DNA of 21,606 nucleotides from an uncultured Methylobacillus sp. (lineage in GTDB: Bacteria > Pseudomonadota > Gammaproteobacteria > Burkholderiales > Methylophilaceae). Location of the stretch: assembly GCA_946481235.1 (NCBI GenBank), contig CAMLME010000009.1, positions 1 through 21,606 of the forward strand, read 5' to 3'. Position 1 is the first letter of the stretch. Each line of letters opens with the position of its first letter. This document shows positions 1-8,281 of the stretch, piece by piece. The position numbers and the translations under genes are program-made. The notes beneath the pieces are model-generated. The model made no database searches, was not told where the DNA came from, and worked only from the letters and a program-made list of their open reading frames with translations.

Positions 1-519
1 CCGCAGGAGTTGTGGGATGGCATCCTGCGGCAACGCGCACGCCTGCTGGCGGAGCCGCTGGAGCATGAAGCGGAGACCGCCTCCATCGAGGTAGTCACGC
101 TGCTTCTGGCTTACGAAACCTATGCCATTGAAACGGCTTATGTGCGCGAAGTCTATCCGCTGAAGGACCTGACGCAGCTGCCCTGTACGCCGCCTTTCGT
201 GGCCGGCATCGTCAACGTGCGCGGCCAGGTCATGTCAGTCATCGACCTCAAAAAACTTTTCGAACTGCCGGAAAAAGGACTGACCGACCTCAACAAGGTG
301 GTGATCATTTCCGACGGCGACATGGAGTTTGGCATCCTCGCGGACGCCATTCTCGACGTGAGGGATATTCCGCTGCATGAGATTCAGCCGGGGCTGCCGA
401 CGCTGACCGGCGTGCGTGAAGATTATCTTAAAGGCATCACCGCTGAACGCCTGGTGGTGCTGGATGCAGCAAAACTACTACACAACAAAGACATCGTGGT
501 ACACGAGGAAGTGGCATGA
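1..519 (+). CDS. cheW: CheW-type chemotaxis coupling protein (5' truncated)
   Basis: This is a coupling protein that links chemoreceptors to the CheA kinase at the inner face of the membrane. The reading frame is open from base 1 (Pro-Gln-Glu before the TTG at 10), so the true start lies upstream and the TTG is probably internal. The visible part opens with a helical LWDGILRQRARLLAEP stretch, a typical N-terminal extension of CheW proteins in Wsp-like clusters. A CheW beta-barrel domain follows, with the motifs VVTLLLAYETYAIET, PFVAGIVNVRGQVMSVIDL and a closing LVVLDAAKLL. About 172 residues are visible, close to the size of a single CheW domain plus extension. It precedes the TonB receptor by 85 bases. 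In Wsp-like systems a CheW of this kind follows a CheR, so a cheR may lie just upstream; that is inference. Confidence 0.9.
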   Translation, partial: PQELWDGILRQRARLLAEPLEHEAETASIEVVTLLLAYETYAIETAYVREVYPLKDLTQLPCTPPFVAGIVNVRGQVMSVIDLKKLFELPEKGLTDLNKVVIISDGDMEFGILADAILDVRDIPLHEIQPGLPTLTGVREDYLKGITAERLVVLDAAKLLHNKDIVVHEEVA

Positions 520-528
520 ACCAGTAAC

Positions 529-546
529 GTGCAGTGACAACTGCAT
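529..546 (+). other. Perfect 6-bp hairpin just after the cheW stop
   Basis: TGCAGT (530-535) and ACTGCA (540-545) form a perfect six-pair stem around a GACA tetraloop, and G529/T546 could add a wobble pair. It begins ten bases after the cheW stop codon. No run of T follows, so it is not a convincing intrinsic terminator; it could stabilise or separate mRNA segments. A second short palindrome, GTCGGGGCCGAC at 571-582, lies between it and the ribosome-binding site of the next gene. I saw no match to a cobalamin or c-di-GMP riboswitch core in this 85-base gap. Confidence 0.35.
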
Positions 547-604
547 TGCAACCGCAAGGGGAAGACCTCGGTCGGGGCCGACAGTCAACCCATAGGGAGG
601 CAAC

Positions 605-2536
605 GTGAACAAGTCAGACACTCGTTCCAGAAGTTTTACGTTCGGCAAATCGGCTTGGCGACCTGCGGGCGGCGTACTGCTGGCATCCTGCCTTGCTTTC
701 GGCGCATCGGCAGCGGAACATCCTGTCGATTTTTCGCACATGAGCATCGAGGAACTTGCCGACATTGAAATCTCCTCGGTGTCGAAAAAGAAAGAATCCC
801 TGAGCGACGCGGCGGCGGCAATCTTCGTCATCACGCAGGAGGATATCCGTCGCTCCGGCTATACCAGCATTCCGGAGGTGCTGCGCCTCGCACCCAATCT
901 GCAGGTAGCACGCGTCGACTCCAGCCAGTACGCCATCACCGCCCGCGGCTTCAACAGCACCACCGCCAACAAGCTGCTGGTGCTGATAGACGGGCGCACC
1001 GTGTATACCCCGCTGTTCTCCGGCGTGTTCTGGGATGTGCAGGACGTGATGCTGCAGGACGTCGAACGCATCGAAGTGATCAGCGGTCCCGGCGGTGCCT
1101 TGTGGGGATCCAATGCAGTCAATGGCGTCATCAACATCATCACGCGCTCGGCCCATGCCACACAGGGTGCGCTACTCAACGCCGGGGTCGGGACCGAAGA
1201 GCGCGGCGGCGCGGCGCGTTACGGCGGCAAGCTGAATGAAAATACCGCGTTCCGGGTATATGCAAAAGGCTTCGAACGCGACGGAACGGAAACTGCAAAC
1301 GGCATGGATGTGCATGACCGCTGGCACAAGCAGCAGGCGGGATTCCGGCTCGACTCCGGCGGCGAAGGCGACAAGGTAACGCTGCAAGGCGATATCTACG
1401 ATGGCGAGCAGGATCAGCTCGTCAACAACGACAAGACCATATCGGGCGCCAACTTTCTCGGACGCTGGAACCGGGCGCTGGGAGGCGACGACAACCTGCA
1501 GGTCCAGGCTTATTTCGACCGCACGCGGCGCGACTATCCGGGATTATTCCGCGAACAGCTTGATACCTACGACCTCGACATACAGCATCGTTTCAGCTGG
1601 GGAAATGACCATGACATCGTATGGGGCGGCGGTTACCGCGTAATGGAAGATAGCGTCGCAAATTCAGCCACATTAGGCTTCCTGCCCACCCACCGCAGCC
1701 TGAAACTGGCCAACCTCTTCCTGCAGGACAGCATCGCGCTCAGCGAGCAACTGAAACTGACGCTGGGCGCCAAACTCGAGCACAACAGCTTTTCCGGCAC
1801 CGAGGCGCAGCCAAGCGCGCGGCTGGCGTACAAGATCAACGACAAATCGCTGGTCTGGACGGCTGTCTCGCGGGCAGTGCGCACCCCATCGCGCATCGAT
1901 ACCGAATTTTTCGCGCAAAGCGGCCCGATCTCGCTGGTGGGAAACGAGGATTTCGATTCGGAAGAACTGACAGCGTACGAAATCGGCTACCGCGCAGAGC
2001 CGGCGGCCAATCTTTCGTTCTCTGTTTCCACGTTTTACAACGACTACGACGAATTGCGCAGCATCGAGCTGTCGCCCGGGGGCGTCCTGCCTCTCGTCAT
2101 CAGCAACAAGATGCGCGGCAATGCTTATGGCCTGGAGTTCTGGGGCACTTATCGCGTCAATGACTGGTGGCGGCTGAGCGCGGGCTACAACTACATCAAG
2201 AAAGATCTCGAGCTGGCGTCCGACAGCAGCGACACCCTCAGCATTGCAGGCGCCGAAACCGATCCCCGTTTCCAATTCTCCTTGCGCTCGTCGATGAACC
2301 TGGCGCCCAACGTCGAGCTCGATGTCTCGCTCCGCACCATCGACGGTCTGGATGTAGGCGACGTTCCATCATATACCGCACTGGACGCCCGCCTCGGCTG
2401 GGCCGTCACCAAAAAAATCGCGTTATCGCTGAGTGGGTTCAACCTGCTGGACCGGGAGCATCCGGAATTCGGCAATGCCGCGACACGCAGCGAACTGAAA
2501 CGTAATGTCTACATGGAGGTGACATGGCAATTCTGA
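605..2536 (+). CDS. TonB-dependent outer-membrane receptor
   Basis: This is a TonB-dependent receptor, a gated outer-membrane beta-barrel that imports or senses a ligand using energy from TonB-ExbBD. The GTG start is placed by GGGAGG at 595-600, four bases upstream. A signal peptide ends near residue 36 (FGASA before AEHP). The plug spans about residues 58-175, with AAAAIFVITQEDIRRSG, LLVLIDGRTVYTPLFSGV and VERIEVISGPGGALWGSNA followed by VNGVINIIT. The barrel fills the rest and ends in the C-terminal phenylalanine (EVTWQF) expected for BAM recognition. At 643 residues it has the size of BtuB/CirA-like receptors. The pre-plug segment MSIEELADIEISSVSKK is characteristic of the subfamily often found beside YfiR-type proteins. 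I see no clear canonical TonB box. The stop overlaps the start of the YfiR-like gene, implying co-translation. The ligand cannot be read from the sequence. Confidence 0.93.
   Translation: MNKSDTRSRSFTFGKSAWRPAGGVLLASCLAFGASAAEHPVDFSHMSIEELADIEISSVSKKKESLSDAAAAIFVITQEDIRRSGYTSIPEVLRLAPNLQVARVDSSQYAITARGFNSTTANKLLVLIDGRTVYTPLFSGVFWDVQDVMLQDVERIEVISGPGGALWGSNAVNGVINIITRSAHATQGALLNAGVGTEERGGAARYGGKLNENTAFRVYAKGFERDGTETANGMDVHDRWHKQQAGFRLDSGGEGDKVTLQGDIYDGEQDQLVNNDKTISGANFLGRWNRALGGDDNLQVQAYFDRTRRDYPGLFREQLDTYDLDIQHRFSWGNDHDIVWGGGYRVMEDSVANSATLGFLPTHRSLKLANLFLQDSIALSEQLKLTLGAKLEHNSFSGTEAQPSARLAYKINDKSLVWTAVSRAVRTPSRIDTEFFAQSGPISLVGNEDFDSEELTAYEIGYRAEPAANLSFSVSTFYNDYDELRSIELSPGGVLPLVISNKMRGNAYGLEFWGTYRVNDWWRLSAGYNYIKKDLELASDSSDTLSIAGAETDPRFQFSLRSSMNLAPNVELDVSLRTIDGLDVGDVPSYTALDARLGWAVTKKIALSLSGFNLLDREHPEFGNAATRSELKRNVYMEVTWQF
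2515..2520 (+). promoter_or_regulatory. Shine-Dalgarno GGAGGT that decides the yfiR-like start
   Basis: GGAGGT lies inside the 3' end of the TonB receptor gene, three bases before ATG 2524. In-frame ATGs also occur at 2536 and 2542, but they would be about 15 and 21 bases away, which is too far. The start at 2524 is therefore preferred, giving a 13-base overlap with the receptor. Confidence 0.6.
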
Positions 2537-3078
2537 TGCACATGTCGTCATTCATTCGTACATTCGGCAGCCGGCTGCTGCTCGGATTACTGCTGGCCAC
2601 ACCCATCGCCGCGCCGACGGCAGAACCGGTGGAATACGCAGTGAAGGCCGCTTACCTGACCAAATTCGGCATTTATGTCGAATGGCCAGATGCAGTGCCG
2701 GGCAGCCCGCTCAACCTGTGCGTGGTCGGCGAAGATCCATTCGGCAAGGCACTGGACTCCGCAGCCGCCACCCAGCAACCGGGCAATCGGCCGATTACCG
2801 TCAGGCGGCTCAAGGAAATCACACCCGAATCCGGTTGCCACATCGCGTTTTTCGGCAACGCCGATCCCACCGTGCCCGAGATCATCGACAACCTGCGGGG
2901 CAGCTCCGTGCTCACCGTTACCGATAGCGGCGGCAAGGGCGCCATCATCAATTTCACGGTTAAGGCCAATCGCGTGCGCTTCGAGATTGATGAACCGGCT
3001 GCCGCCCAGAACAACCTGGTGCTCAGTGCCAAGCTGCTGGGCCTGGCCTTGAACGTGAAGCCGAGGAAAACACCATGA
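2524..3078 (+). CDS. YfiR-family (DUF4154) periplasmic regulator
   Basis: This is a 184-residue protein of the YfiR/DUF4154 family. Family members are periplasmic; in Pseudomonas YfiBNR, YfiR represses the membrane cyclase YfiN through its periplasmic CHASE8 domain. An N-terminal signal peptide covers about residues 11-33 (LLLGLLLATPIAAPTAEP). The family pattern is clear: EYAVKAAYLTKFGIYVEWP near the N-terminus, LCVVGEDPFG, GCHIAFF, and the closing NRVRFEIDEPAAAQNNLVLS followed by AKLLGLAL. Two cysteines remain in the mature protein (C66 and C105), 39 residues apart. The gene overlaps the TonB receptor stop and is followed 34 bases later by a CHASE8 chemoreceptor, its probable partner. Family assignment is firm; partnership with the receptor and the MCP is inference from order and domain type. 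Confidence 0.9.
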   Translation: MAILMHMSSFIRTFGSRLLLGLLLATPIAAPTAEPVEYAVKAAYLTKFGIYVEWPDAVPGSPLNLCVVGEDPFGKALDSAAATQQPGNRPITVRRLKEITPESGCHIAFFGNADPTVPEIIDNLRGSSVLTVTDSGGKGAIINFTVKANRVRFEIDEPAAAQNNLVLSAKLLGLALNVKPRKTP

Positions 3079-3112
3079 TGATCATCCCTGCACATCCACA
3101 GGAGTCGGCGAA

Positions 3113-4882
3113 ATGAACTGGCTTCTTAATATTCCCATCGGTCGCAAACTCACGCTGATCACCGTCATGGCAAGCGCCATTGCATTGTTGCTGGCCGGCA
3201 CGATCATCGTGGCTTATGACATCTTTTCCTATCGCACGCAGCAGCAACAGGACGTGGAGGTACGCGCAGGCATCGTTGCTGCCAATGTTTCGGCAGCGCT
3301 GGTATTCGGCGACGCCAAGGCGACGCAGGAGTACCTGCATGCGCTGCAATCCAATCCTGGCGTGAGCGCCGCCGCAGTGTACAACGCCAAAGGCGAACTT
3401 TTTACCCATTACCTGCGCTATGACGTTCAAACGCCGCCGCCCTCACGGGCAAAGCCGCAGGGATCGCTGTTCGACGGCAGCGAATTGACGGTTTTCTGGC
3501 CGGTAATGGAAAAAACGCAACAAGTCGGTACCGTGTATCTGCGCGTCAATACCGAACCCATGGTAAAACGCATCGCGCGCTACGGCAGCATCATTCTGAT
3601 CGTCATGCTGGGCTCGCTGTTGATCACCCTGCCCGTTTCGCGCCGCCTGCATGCAGATATCGCCGAACCGTTGAAGGAAATGACCGAGGACGCGCGACAG
3701 ATCGCGGCCGGCGAAATCGTGGTGAGGCCCATCAAGCAGCCACGCACCGACGAAATCGGCTTTCTCGAAGACAAGTTCCGGCAAATGGCGGCATCCTTGC
3801 AGGAAAAAGCTTCCATCGGCAGGCAAATCGCCCAAGGTGACCTTAACCTTAAAATCACTCCGCAATCAGAGCGGGATGCACTGGGCAATACCTTTGTGGC
3901 AATGGTGGAAAGCCTGCGCGCCAAGGCAGAAGTCGCGGGACGAATCGCCACCGGCGACCTCACCGTACAGATCGCAACGCCCTCGGAACAAGATGTATTA
4001 GGCAAGGCCTTCGCCTCGATGGTGGAAAACCTGCGCGCGATGAACCGCGACCTTGCGGAAGGCGTCAGCGTACTGGCGGCCTCAACCAACGCGATCATGA
4101 CAGGCACCTCGCAGATCGCCGCCGGCGCTACGGAAACCGCTACCGTGGTGGCGCAAACGGTCTCCACGGTCGACGAAATGAAGCAGACCGTTCAGGTTTC
4201 CAGCCAGAAAGCCAAGCATGTGTCGGATACCGCGCAGAAAGCAGTGGCAATTTCGCAGACCGGCCGCAAATCGGTCGAAGAAGTAATCGAGGGCATGAGC
4301 CTCATCCAGCAGCAGATGGAGTCCATCGCGCAGAGCATTGTTCGCCTGAGCGAGCAAAGCCAGGCCATCGGCGAGATCGTCGCCACCGTGAAGGACCTGG
4401 CCGAGCAATCCAACCTGCTTGCCGTCAATGCCGCGATCGAGGCCAACAAGGCGGGCGAGCACGGGCGCGGCTTTTCAGTCGTGGCGCAGGAGGTCAAGAA
4501 CCTGGCTGAGCAATCGAAAAAAGCCACGGCCCAGATTCGCAGCCTGCTGGGTGACATCCAGAAAGGCACCAATATCGCAGTGCTGGCGACCGAGCAGGGA
4601 TCGAAAGCCGTGGAAAACGGCGTCCGGCAGTCGCGCGACGCCGGCGAAGCCATCCGCCAACTGGCCGAAAGCATCGGCGAAAACGCCGCCGCCGCCAACC
4701 AGATCGCAGTGTCGGCGCAGCAGCAGATGGTCGGCATGGACCAGCTCGCGCTGGCAACGGCCAATATCAAGGAAACCACGTCGCAGAACATGGAAAGTAC
4801 GCGTCAGGCAGAAATTGCCGCCCATAGTCTGCATGAGCTGGGGGTCAAACTGAAGCAGCTCGTCGAGCGATACAAGGTCTGA
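3113..4882 (+). CDS. Methyl-accepting chemotaxis protein with CHASE8 sensor and three HAMP units
   Basis: This is a 589-residue inner-membrane chemoreceptor. TM1 is about residues 14-36, a periplasmic domain spans about 37-156, and TM2 is about 158-176. The periplasmic part matches CHASE8: YDIFSYR after TM1, then AANVSAALVFGDAKATQEYL, NPGVSAAAVYNAKGELFTHY and a late strand VGTVYLRV. Three HAMP-like units follow in series, marked by AAGEIVV...DEIGFLEDKF, AQGDLNLKI...RDALGNTF and ATGDLTVQI...QDVLGKAF. The MCP signalling hairpin occupies roughly 310-585, with the tip [20 protein letters not shown]. The protein ends in QLVERYKV and has no NWETF-type pentapeptide. An AGGAGT motif stands a few bases before the ATG. 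It directly follows the YfiR-like gene, so its periplasmic domain is the likely YfiR target. CHASE8 is usually coupled to GGDEF or kinase outputs, so the MCP output is notable. Confidence 0.93.
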   Translation: MNWLLNIPIGRKLTLITVMASAIALLLAGTIIVAYDIFSYRTQQQQDVEVRAGIVAANVSAALVFGDAKATQEYLHALQSNPGVSAAAVYNAKGELFTHYLRYDVQTPPPSRAKPQGSLFDGSELTVFWPVMEKTQQVGTVYLRVNTEPMVKRIARYGSIILIVMLGSLLITLPVSRRLHADIAEPLKEMTEDARQIAAGEIVVRPIKQPRTDEIGFLEDKFRQMAASLQEKASIGRQIAQGDLNLKITPQSERDALGNTFVAMVESLRAKAEVAGRIATGDLTVQIATPSEQDVLGKAFASMVENLRAMNRDLAEGVSVLAASTNAIMTGTSQIAAGATETATVVAQTVSTVDEMKQTVQVSSQKAKHVSDTAQKAVAISQTGRKSVEEVIEGMSLIQQQMESIAQSIVRLSEQSQAIGEIVATVKDLAEQSNLLAVNAAIEANKAGEHGRGFSVVAQEVKNLAEQSKKATAQIRSLLGDIQKGTNIAVLATEQGSKAVENGVRQSRDAGEAIRQLAESIGENAAAANQIAVSAQQQMVGMDQLALATANIKETTSQNMESTRQAEIAAHSLHELGVKLKQLVERYKV

Positions 4883-4912
4883 ACAACAAAAAGGGTAATC
4901 AGGGGAATCAAG

Positions 4913-6358
4913 ATGACCATCAGTACAAAAATCATCGGCGGTTATGCTGTCGTGCTATCCATGTTTCTTCTCGTGGCATCGGGAGCGTTTTATGCGCTCA
5001 ATTTGCAGCATCAACAATACGAGCAGTTCATAGTTAAGCGCGAAGCGCTCAGCGGATCCAGCGATCTCCGCATCGCAGTCAGCTCTCAGATTCAGCACTA
5101 TCGCGGGCTGTTCCTGTTCCCCGAACAGCAGCAATACTATATTCACGAGCTGGAACAAGACTCCCGTCGATTTAGCGACGCTCTGGGGAAACTCCAGGGT
5201 GCAGTTTCCAACCGGGACGTCGCAGAGCTGAACGACATCGCCACGATCCAGGCGGAGCTGGAGCGGTATGTGCACAGCGCCATCAACCTCGTGCAGCGCG
5301 GAAAAACCGCGGAAGCGATCGCCATGAGCGAAGCGGAAATGCTGCCGCGTGCACGCACACTGTCGGACAAAACCGAAAGATTCCGCAATGCGCAGCTGGG
5401 GATGATCGATGCCCAGCGGCAGCAACTCAAGGAAGCGGTGGATCGTATCGTCATTGCAATTGCGCTGGCATCGCTCGTCGGGTTCTCGCTCTGCCTCCTG
5501 TTCAGCACCTATCTGACCCGCTCCATCAATCGCCAGCTGCGCGAGACGATTTCCCAGTTGACCTCCGCCTCTGCTGAAATCCTTGCTACGACGACGCAGG
5601 TTGCCAGCGGGGCGGTGGAAACCGCTACCGCAGTCAATCAAACCACCGCAACGGTAGAGGAAGTCAAACAAACCGTGCAAATGACGTCGCAAAAGGCCAA
5701 GCAGGTTTCCGACATTGCCCAGGAGACCGCCCAGGTATCGAAATCCGGCCAGCAAGCGGTGGAAGCGCTGATCGACGGCATCAATCGTATCCGCACCCAG
5801 ACAACCGCTACGGCAGACAGCATTGGCCGATTGAGCGAACAAAGCCAGGCCATCGGTGAAATCATCGCCACCGTCAACGACCTGGCCGAGCAATCCAACC
5901 TGCTGGCGGTCAATGCCGCCATCGAAGCCGCCAAGGCCGGAGATCAGGGCAAGGGCTTCGCCGTCGTGGCGCAGGAGGTAAAAACGCTGGCTGAACAGTC
6001 CCGACAGGCAACGGCGCAGGTCCGGTCCATCCTCAACGACATCCAGAAGGCCACCGGGTTGGCGGTAATGGCTACCGACCTCAACGGCAAGGCGGTGGAA
6101 GACGGAGCCAGACAATCCGGCACAGCGGGGACCTCCATACAGACGCTGTCGGAAAACATCGTGAGCGCGGCACAAGCGGCTTTGCAGATTGCGGCATCGA
6201 GCCAGCAGCAGCTGGTCGGCATGGATCAGGTGGCATTGGCGATGGAAAACATCAAGCAGGCCAGCACGCAGAACATGGCAGGGACCAAACAGGCCGAAAT
6301 CGCCGCACAGAGCCTGCACGAGATCGGCGTGCGACTGAAACTGCTGGTTGATCGATGA
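4913..6358 (+). CDS. Methyl-accepting chemotaxis protein, helical periplasmic sensor, no HAMP
   Basis: This is a 481-residue two-TM chemoreceptor. TM1 is about residues 8-28, a roughly 150-residue periplasmic region follows, and TM2 is about 179-201. The periplasmic part is rich in Q, E, R and A with no cysteines and looks all-helical, like the 4HB_MCP or CHASE3 classes; I cannot choose between them. After TM2 only a short linker ([19 protein letters not shown]) leads into the MCP module, and no HAMP motif is visible. The signalling tip reads [20 protein letters not shown] and the protein ends [13 protein letters not shown] without a CheR tether. It follows the previous MCP by 30 bases and belongs to a run of four receptors. 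A 98-base segment of its tip differs from the fourth MCP at only three third-codon positions. Ligand unknown. Confidence 0.93.
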   Translation: MTISTKIIGGYAVVLSMFLLVASGAFYALNLQHQQYEQFIVKREALSGSSDLRIAVSSQIQHYRGLFLFPEQQQYYIHELEQDSRRFSDALGKLQGAVSNRDVAELNDIATIQAELERYVHSAINLVQRGKTAEAIAMSEAEMLPRARTLSDKTERFRNAQLGMIDAQRQQLKEAVDRIVIAIALASLVGFSLCLLFSTYLTRSINRQLRETISQLTSASAEILATTTQVASGAVETATAVNQTTATVEEVKQTVQMTSQKAKQVSDIAQETAQVSKSGQQAVEALIDGINRIRTQTTATADSIGRLSEQSQAIGEIIATVNDLAEQSNLLAVNAAIEAAKAGDQGKGFAVVAQEVKTLAEQSRQATAQVRSILNDIQKATGLAVMATDLNGKAVEDGARQSGTAGTSIQTLSENIVSAAQAALQIAASSQQQLVGMDQVALAMENIKQASTQNMAGTKQAEIAAQSLHEIGVRLKLLVDR

Positions 6359-6394
6359 CGGCCGGACAATAAATAACGAGGCTGGTTAAAACGC

Positions 6395-8281
6395 ATGAAT
6401 AACGAACTGACTAAGCAATTCCAAGACTGGTCCAGGATCGCCGGTACGATAGTTATTGCCGTAGGTATGGTCGTGCTGATCGGCTGGTGGCTGGATATTC
6501 CGTTGCTCAAGAGTCTCCATCCCAGCATGGTGTCGATGAAGGCGAACACGGCATTTTCTTTCGTATTGATTGGCATGGCGCTACGGCTGTCGCGGCAGGA
6601 GCAATTCCATCCGCATAAATTGCGCATCGCACGCTTGAGCGCCACCGCTGTTGCGCTGATTGGACTGTTGACGCTAGGCGAATATCTCCTGAACACGGAT
6701 TTCGGTATCGATCAGATGCTTTTCACGGAAACGCAAGGCGCCATAGCGACCTCGATGCCGGGAAGGATGGCGCCGAATACGGCCTTCAATTTTCTGCTGG
6801 CGGGCCTCGCGCTGCGTTTCCTGGATAGCGAGCTCGGTGGCCGGCATCGGCCGGCACAGTATCTGGCACTGGTCATACTGGTCATAGCATTGCTGGCGGT
6901 GCTCGGCTATGCCTATGACATCCAGTCGCTCTACGGTTTCGCCGCGTATACGAAAATGGCGCTGCATACGACCGTCGCCTTTGTCGTGCTATCCCTCGGT
7001 ATATTCGCCGCGCGTGCCGGGAATGGGGTGATGGCGACGGTAACCAGTGTCGGCGCCGGCGGCCAATTGGCACGCCAGTTGCTGCCCGCCGCCATCGTCC
7101 TCCCGATTCTCATCGGCTGGCTGTGCTGGGCCGGCATGCGCGACGGATTCTACGACACCGAATTTCGCTTGTCGCTCGTCGTCATGCTGAACATTCTTGT
7201 CTTCGTCAGTCTGATCTGGCGCTATTGCCGCTCGCTCGAAGAAACAGACATCGGCCGCATACATGCCGAAACGTCCTTGCGCGCGGCGCGCGACGACCTT
7301 GAAAACCGGGTACAGGAACGCACGGCAGAGCTGCTGAAAAGCAACAAAGCCGCGCAACAGGAAATCGTCGAACGCACGCGTGCCGAAACCAGGCTGCACC
7401 AGCTCATGCAGGAGATGCGGAAAACCGTCCAGGTACTTAACACATCCGCGACGGAAATTCTGGAGGCCGCCATGCGGCTGGGCTCCAGCTCCGCCGAAAC
7501 GGCAACAGCGGTGATCCAGGCCACATCCACCGTGGAGGAAGTAAAACAGACCGCGCGACTCGCGACCGAGAAAGCGCAATTCGTCGCGGAGACGGCACAG
7601 AACACCGCGCAGGTCTCGCAACGCGGCAGAAAGTCGGTGCAGGAATCGGCCGATGCGATGCAGCACATCCAGCGGCAAATGGAATCGGCCGCCGAAAGCA
7701 TCATGCTCCTGTCCGAACAGAACCAGGCGATAGGCGAAATCATGGCCTCGGTCACCGACCTGGCGGAGCAATCCAAGCTGCTGGCCGTCAACGCGGCCAT
7801 CGAGGCGGCGAAAGCCGGCGACCAGGGCAAGGGCTTCGCCGTCGTGGCGCAGGAAATCAAGCGGCTGGCGGAACAGTCCAAACAAGCCTCCACGCAGGTC
7901 AGGACGATTCTGAACGACATCCGCAAGGCGACCGGCACTGCCGTATTCACCGCCGACCAGGGCAGCAAGGCGGTAGCATCGGGCATGGAGCGCTCCGCGC
8001 AGGCGGACGAAGCGATCCGCATTCTGGCAGACAGCATCGAAGACGCGGCACAGGCGGCGATGCAGATTGCCGTGTCGGCGCAGCAGCAATGGGCGGGAAT
8101 GGATCAGGTAGCGCTGGCGATGCATAGCATCGGACAGGCAAGCACGCAAAACGTGATCAGCACTCAGCAGACGGAGGAGACGGCGAGGAAACTGCACGAA
8201 CTGGGGCTGAAACTGAAACAGCTGGCAGCGGCTTATCAGCCGGAAATGGCTGAATCACAGGAATCGGAGATCATATGCTGA
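6395..8281 (+). CDS. Methyl-accepting chemotaxis protein with eight-TM integral membrane sensor
   Basis: This is a 628-residue chemoreceptor whose N-terminal half is embedded in the membrane. I count eight hydrophobic segments between about residues 15 and 278, with very short loops and no sizeable periplasmic domain. A motif recurs three times at membrane-helix starts: [33 protein letters not shown] and [16 protein letters not shown], suggesting internal repetition. A coiled coil (about 283-350, [20 protein letters not shown]) joins the sensor to the MCP hairpin. The signalling tip carries [14 protein letters not shown], with K461 where the neighbouring receptors have Asn. The C-terminus has a short extra tail ending SEIIC, not a known pentapeptide. 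The stop overlaps the ATG of the next MCP. Multi-TM sensors of this style may sense membrane state, a lipophilic ligand or an interacting protein; none of these is proven here. Confidence 0.9.
   Translation: MNNELTKQFQDWSRIAGTIVIAVGMVVLIGWWLDIPLLKSLHPSMVSMKANTAFSFVLIGMALRLSRQEQFHPHKLRIARLSATAVALIGLLTLGEYLLNTDFGIDQMLFTETQGAIATSMPGRMAPNTAFNFLLAGLALRFLDSELGGRHRPAQYLALVILVIALLAVLGYAYDIQSLYGFAAYTKMALHTTVAFVVLSLGIFAARAGNGVMATVTSVGAGGQLARQLLPAAIVLPILIGWLCWAGMRDGFYDTEFRLSLVVMLNILVFVSLIWRYCRSLEETDIGRIHAETSLRAARDDLENRVQERTAELLKSNKAAQQEIVERTRAETRLHQLMQEMRKTVQVLNTSATEILEAAMRLGSSSAETATAVIQATSTVEEVKQTARLATEKAQFVAETAQNTAQVSQRGRKSVQESADAMQHIQRQMESAAESIMLLSEQNQAIGEIMASVTDLAEQSKLLAVNAAIEAAKAGDQGKGFAVVAQEIKRLAEQSKQASTQVRTILNDIRKATGTAVFTADQGSKAVASGMERSAQADEAIRILADSIEDAAQAAMQIAVSAQQQWAGMDQVALAMHSIGQASTQNVISTQQTEETARKLHELGLKLKQLAAAYQPEMAESQESEIIC

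Noticed and set aside
520..604. Possible cobalamin or c-di-GMP riboswitch upstream of the TonB receptor
   Set aside because: At 85 bases it is too short for a full cobalamin element, and the conserved core strings of either class are not present.
3079..3112. ATGATG at 3075-3080 as an alternative start for the CHASE8 MCP
   Set aside because: These ATGs lie at the very end of the yfiR-like gene and are not preceded by a ribosome site; ATG 3113 has AGGAGT just upstream and gives the proper short N-terminus before TM1.
4955..6319. Long antisense open frame (454 codons) opposite the second MCP, with similar antisense frames opposite the other MCPs (6989-8197, 8887-9870, 4082-4462)
   Set aside because: They are mirror images of the conserved MCP module in GC-rich codons, rich in Leu, Gly, Arg and His, without ribosome sites or domains. 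Their mutual similarity follows from the similarity of the sense genes.
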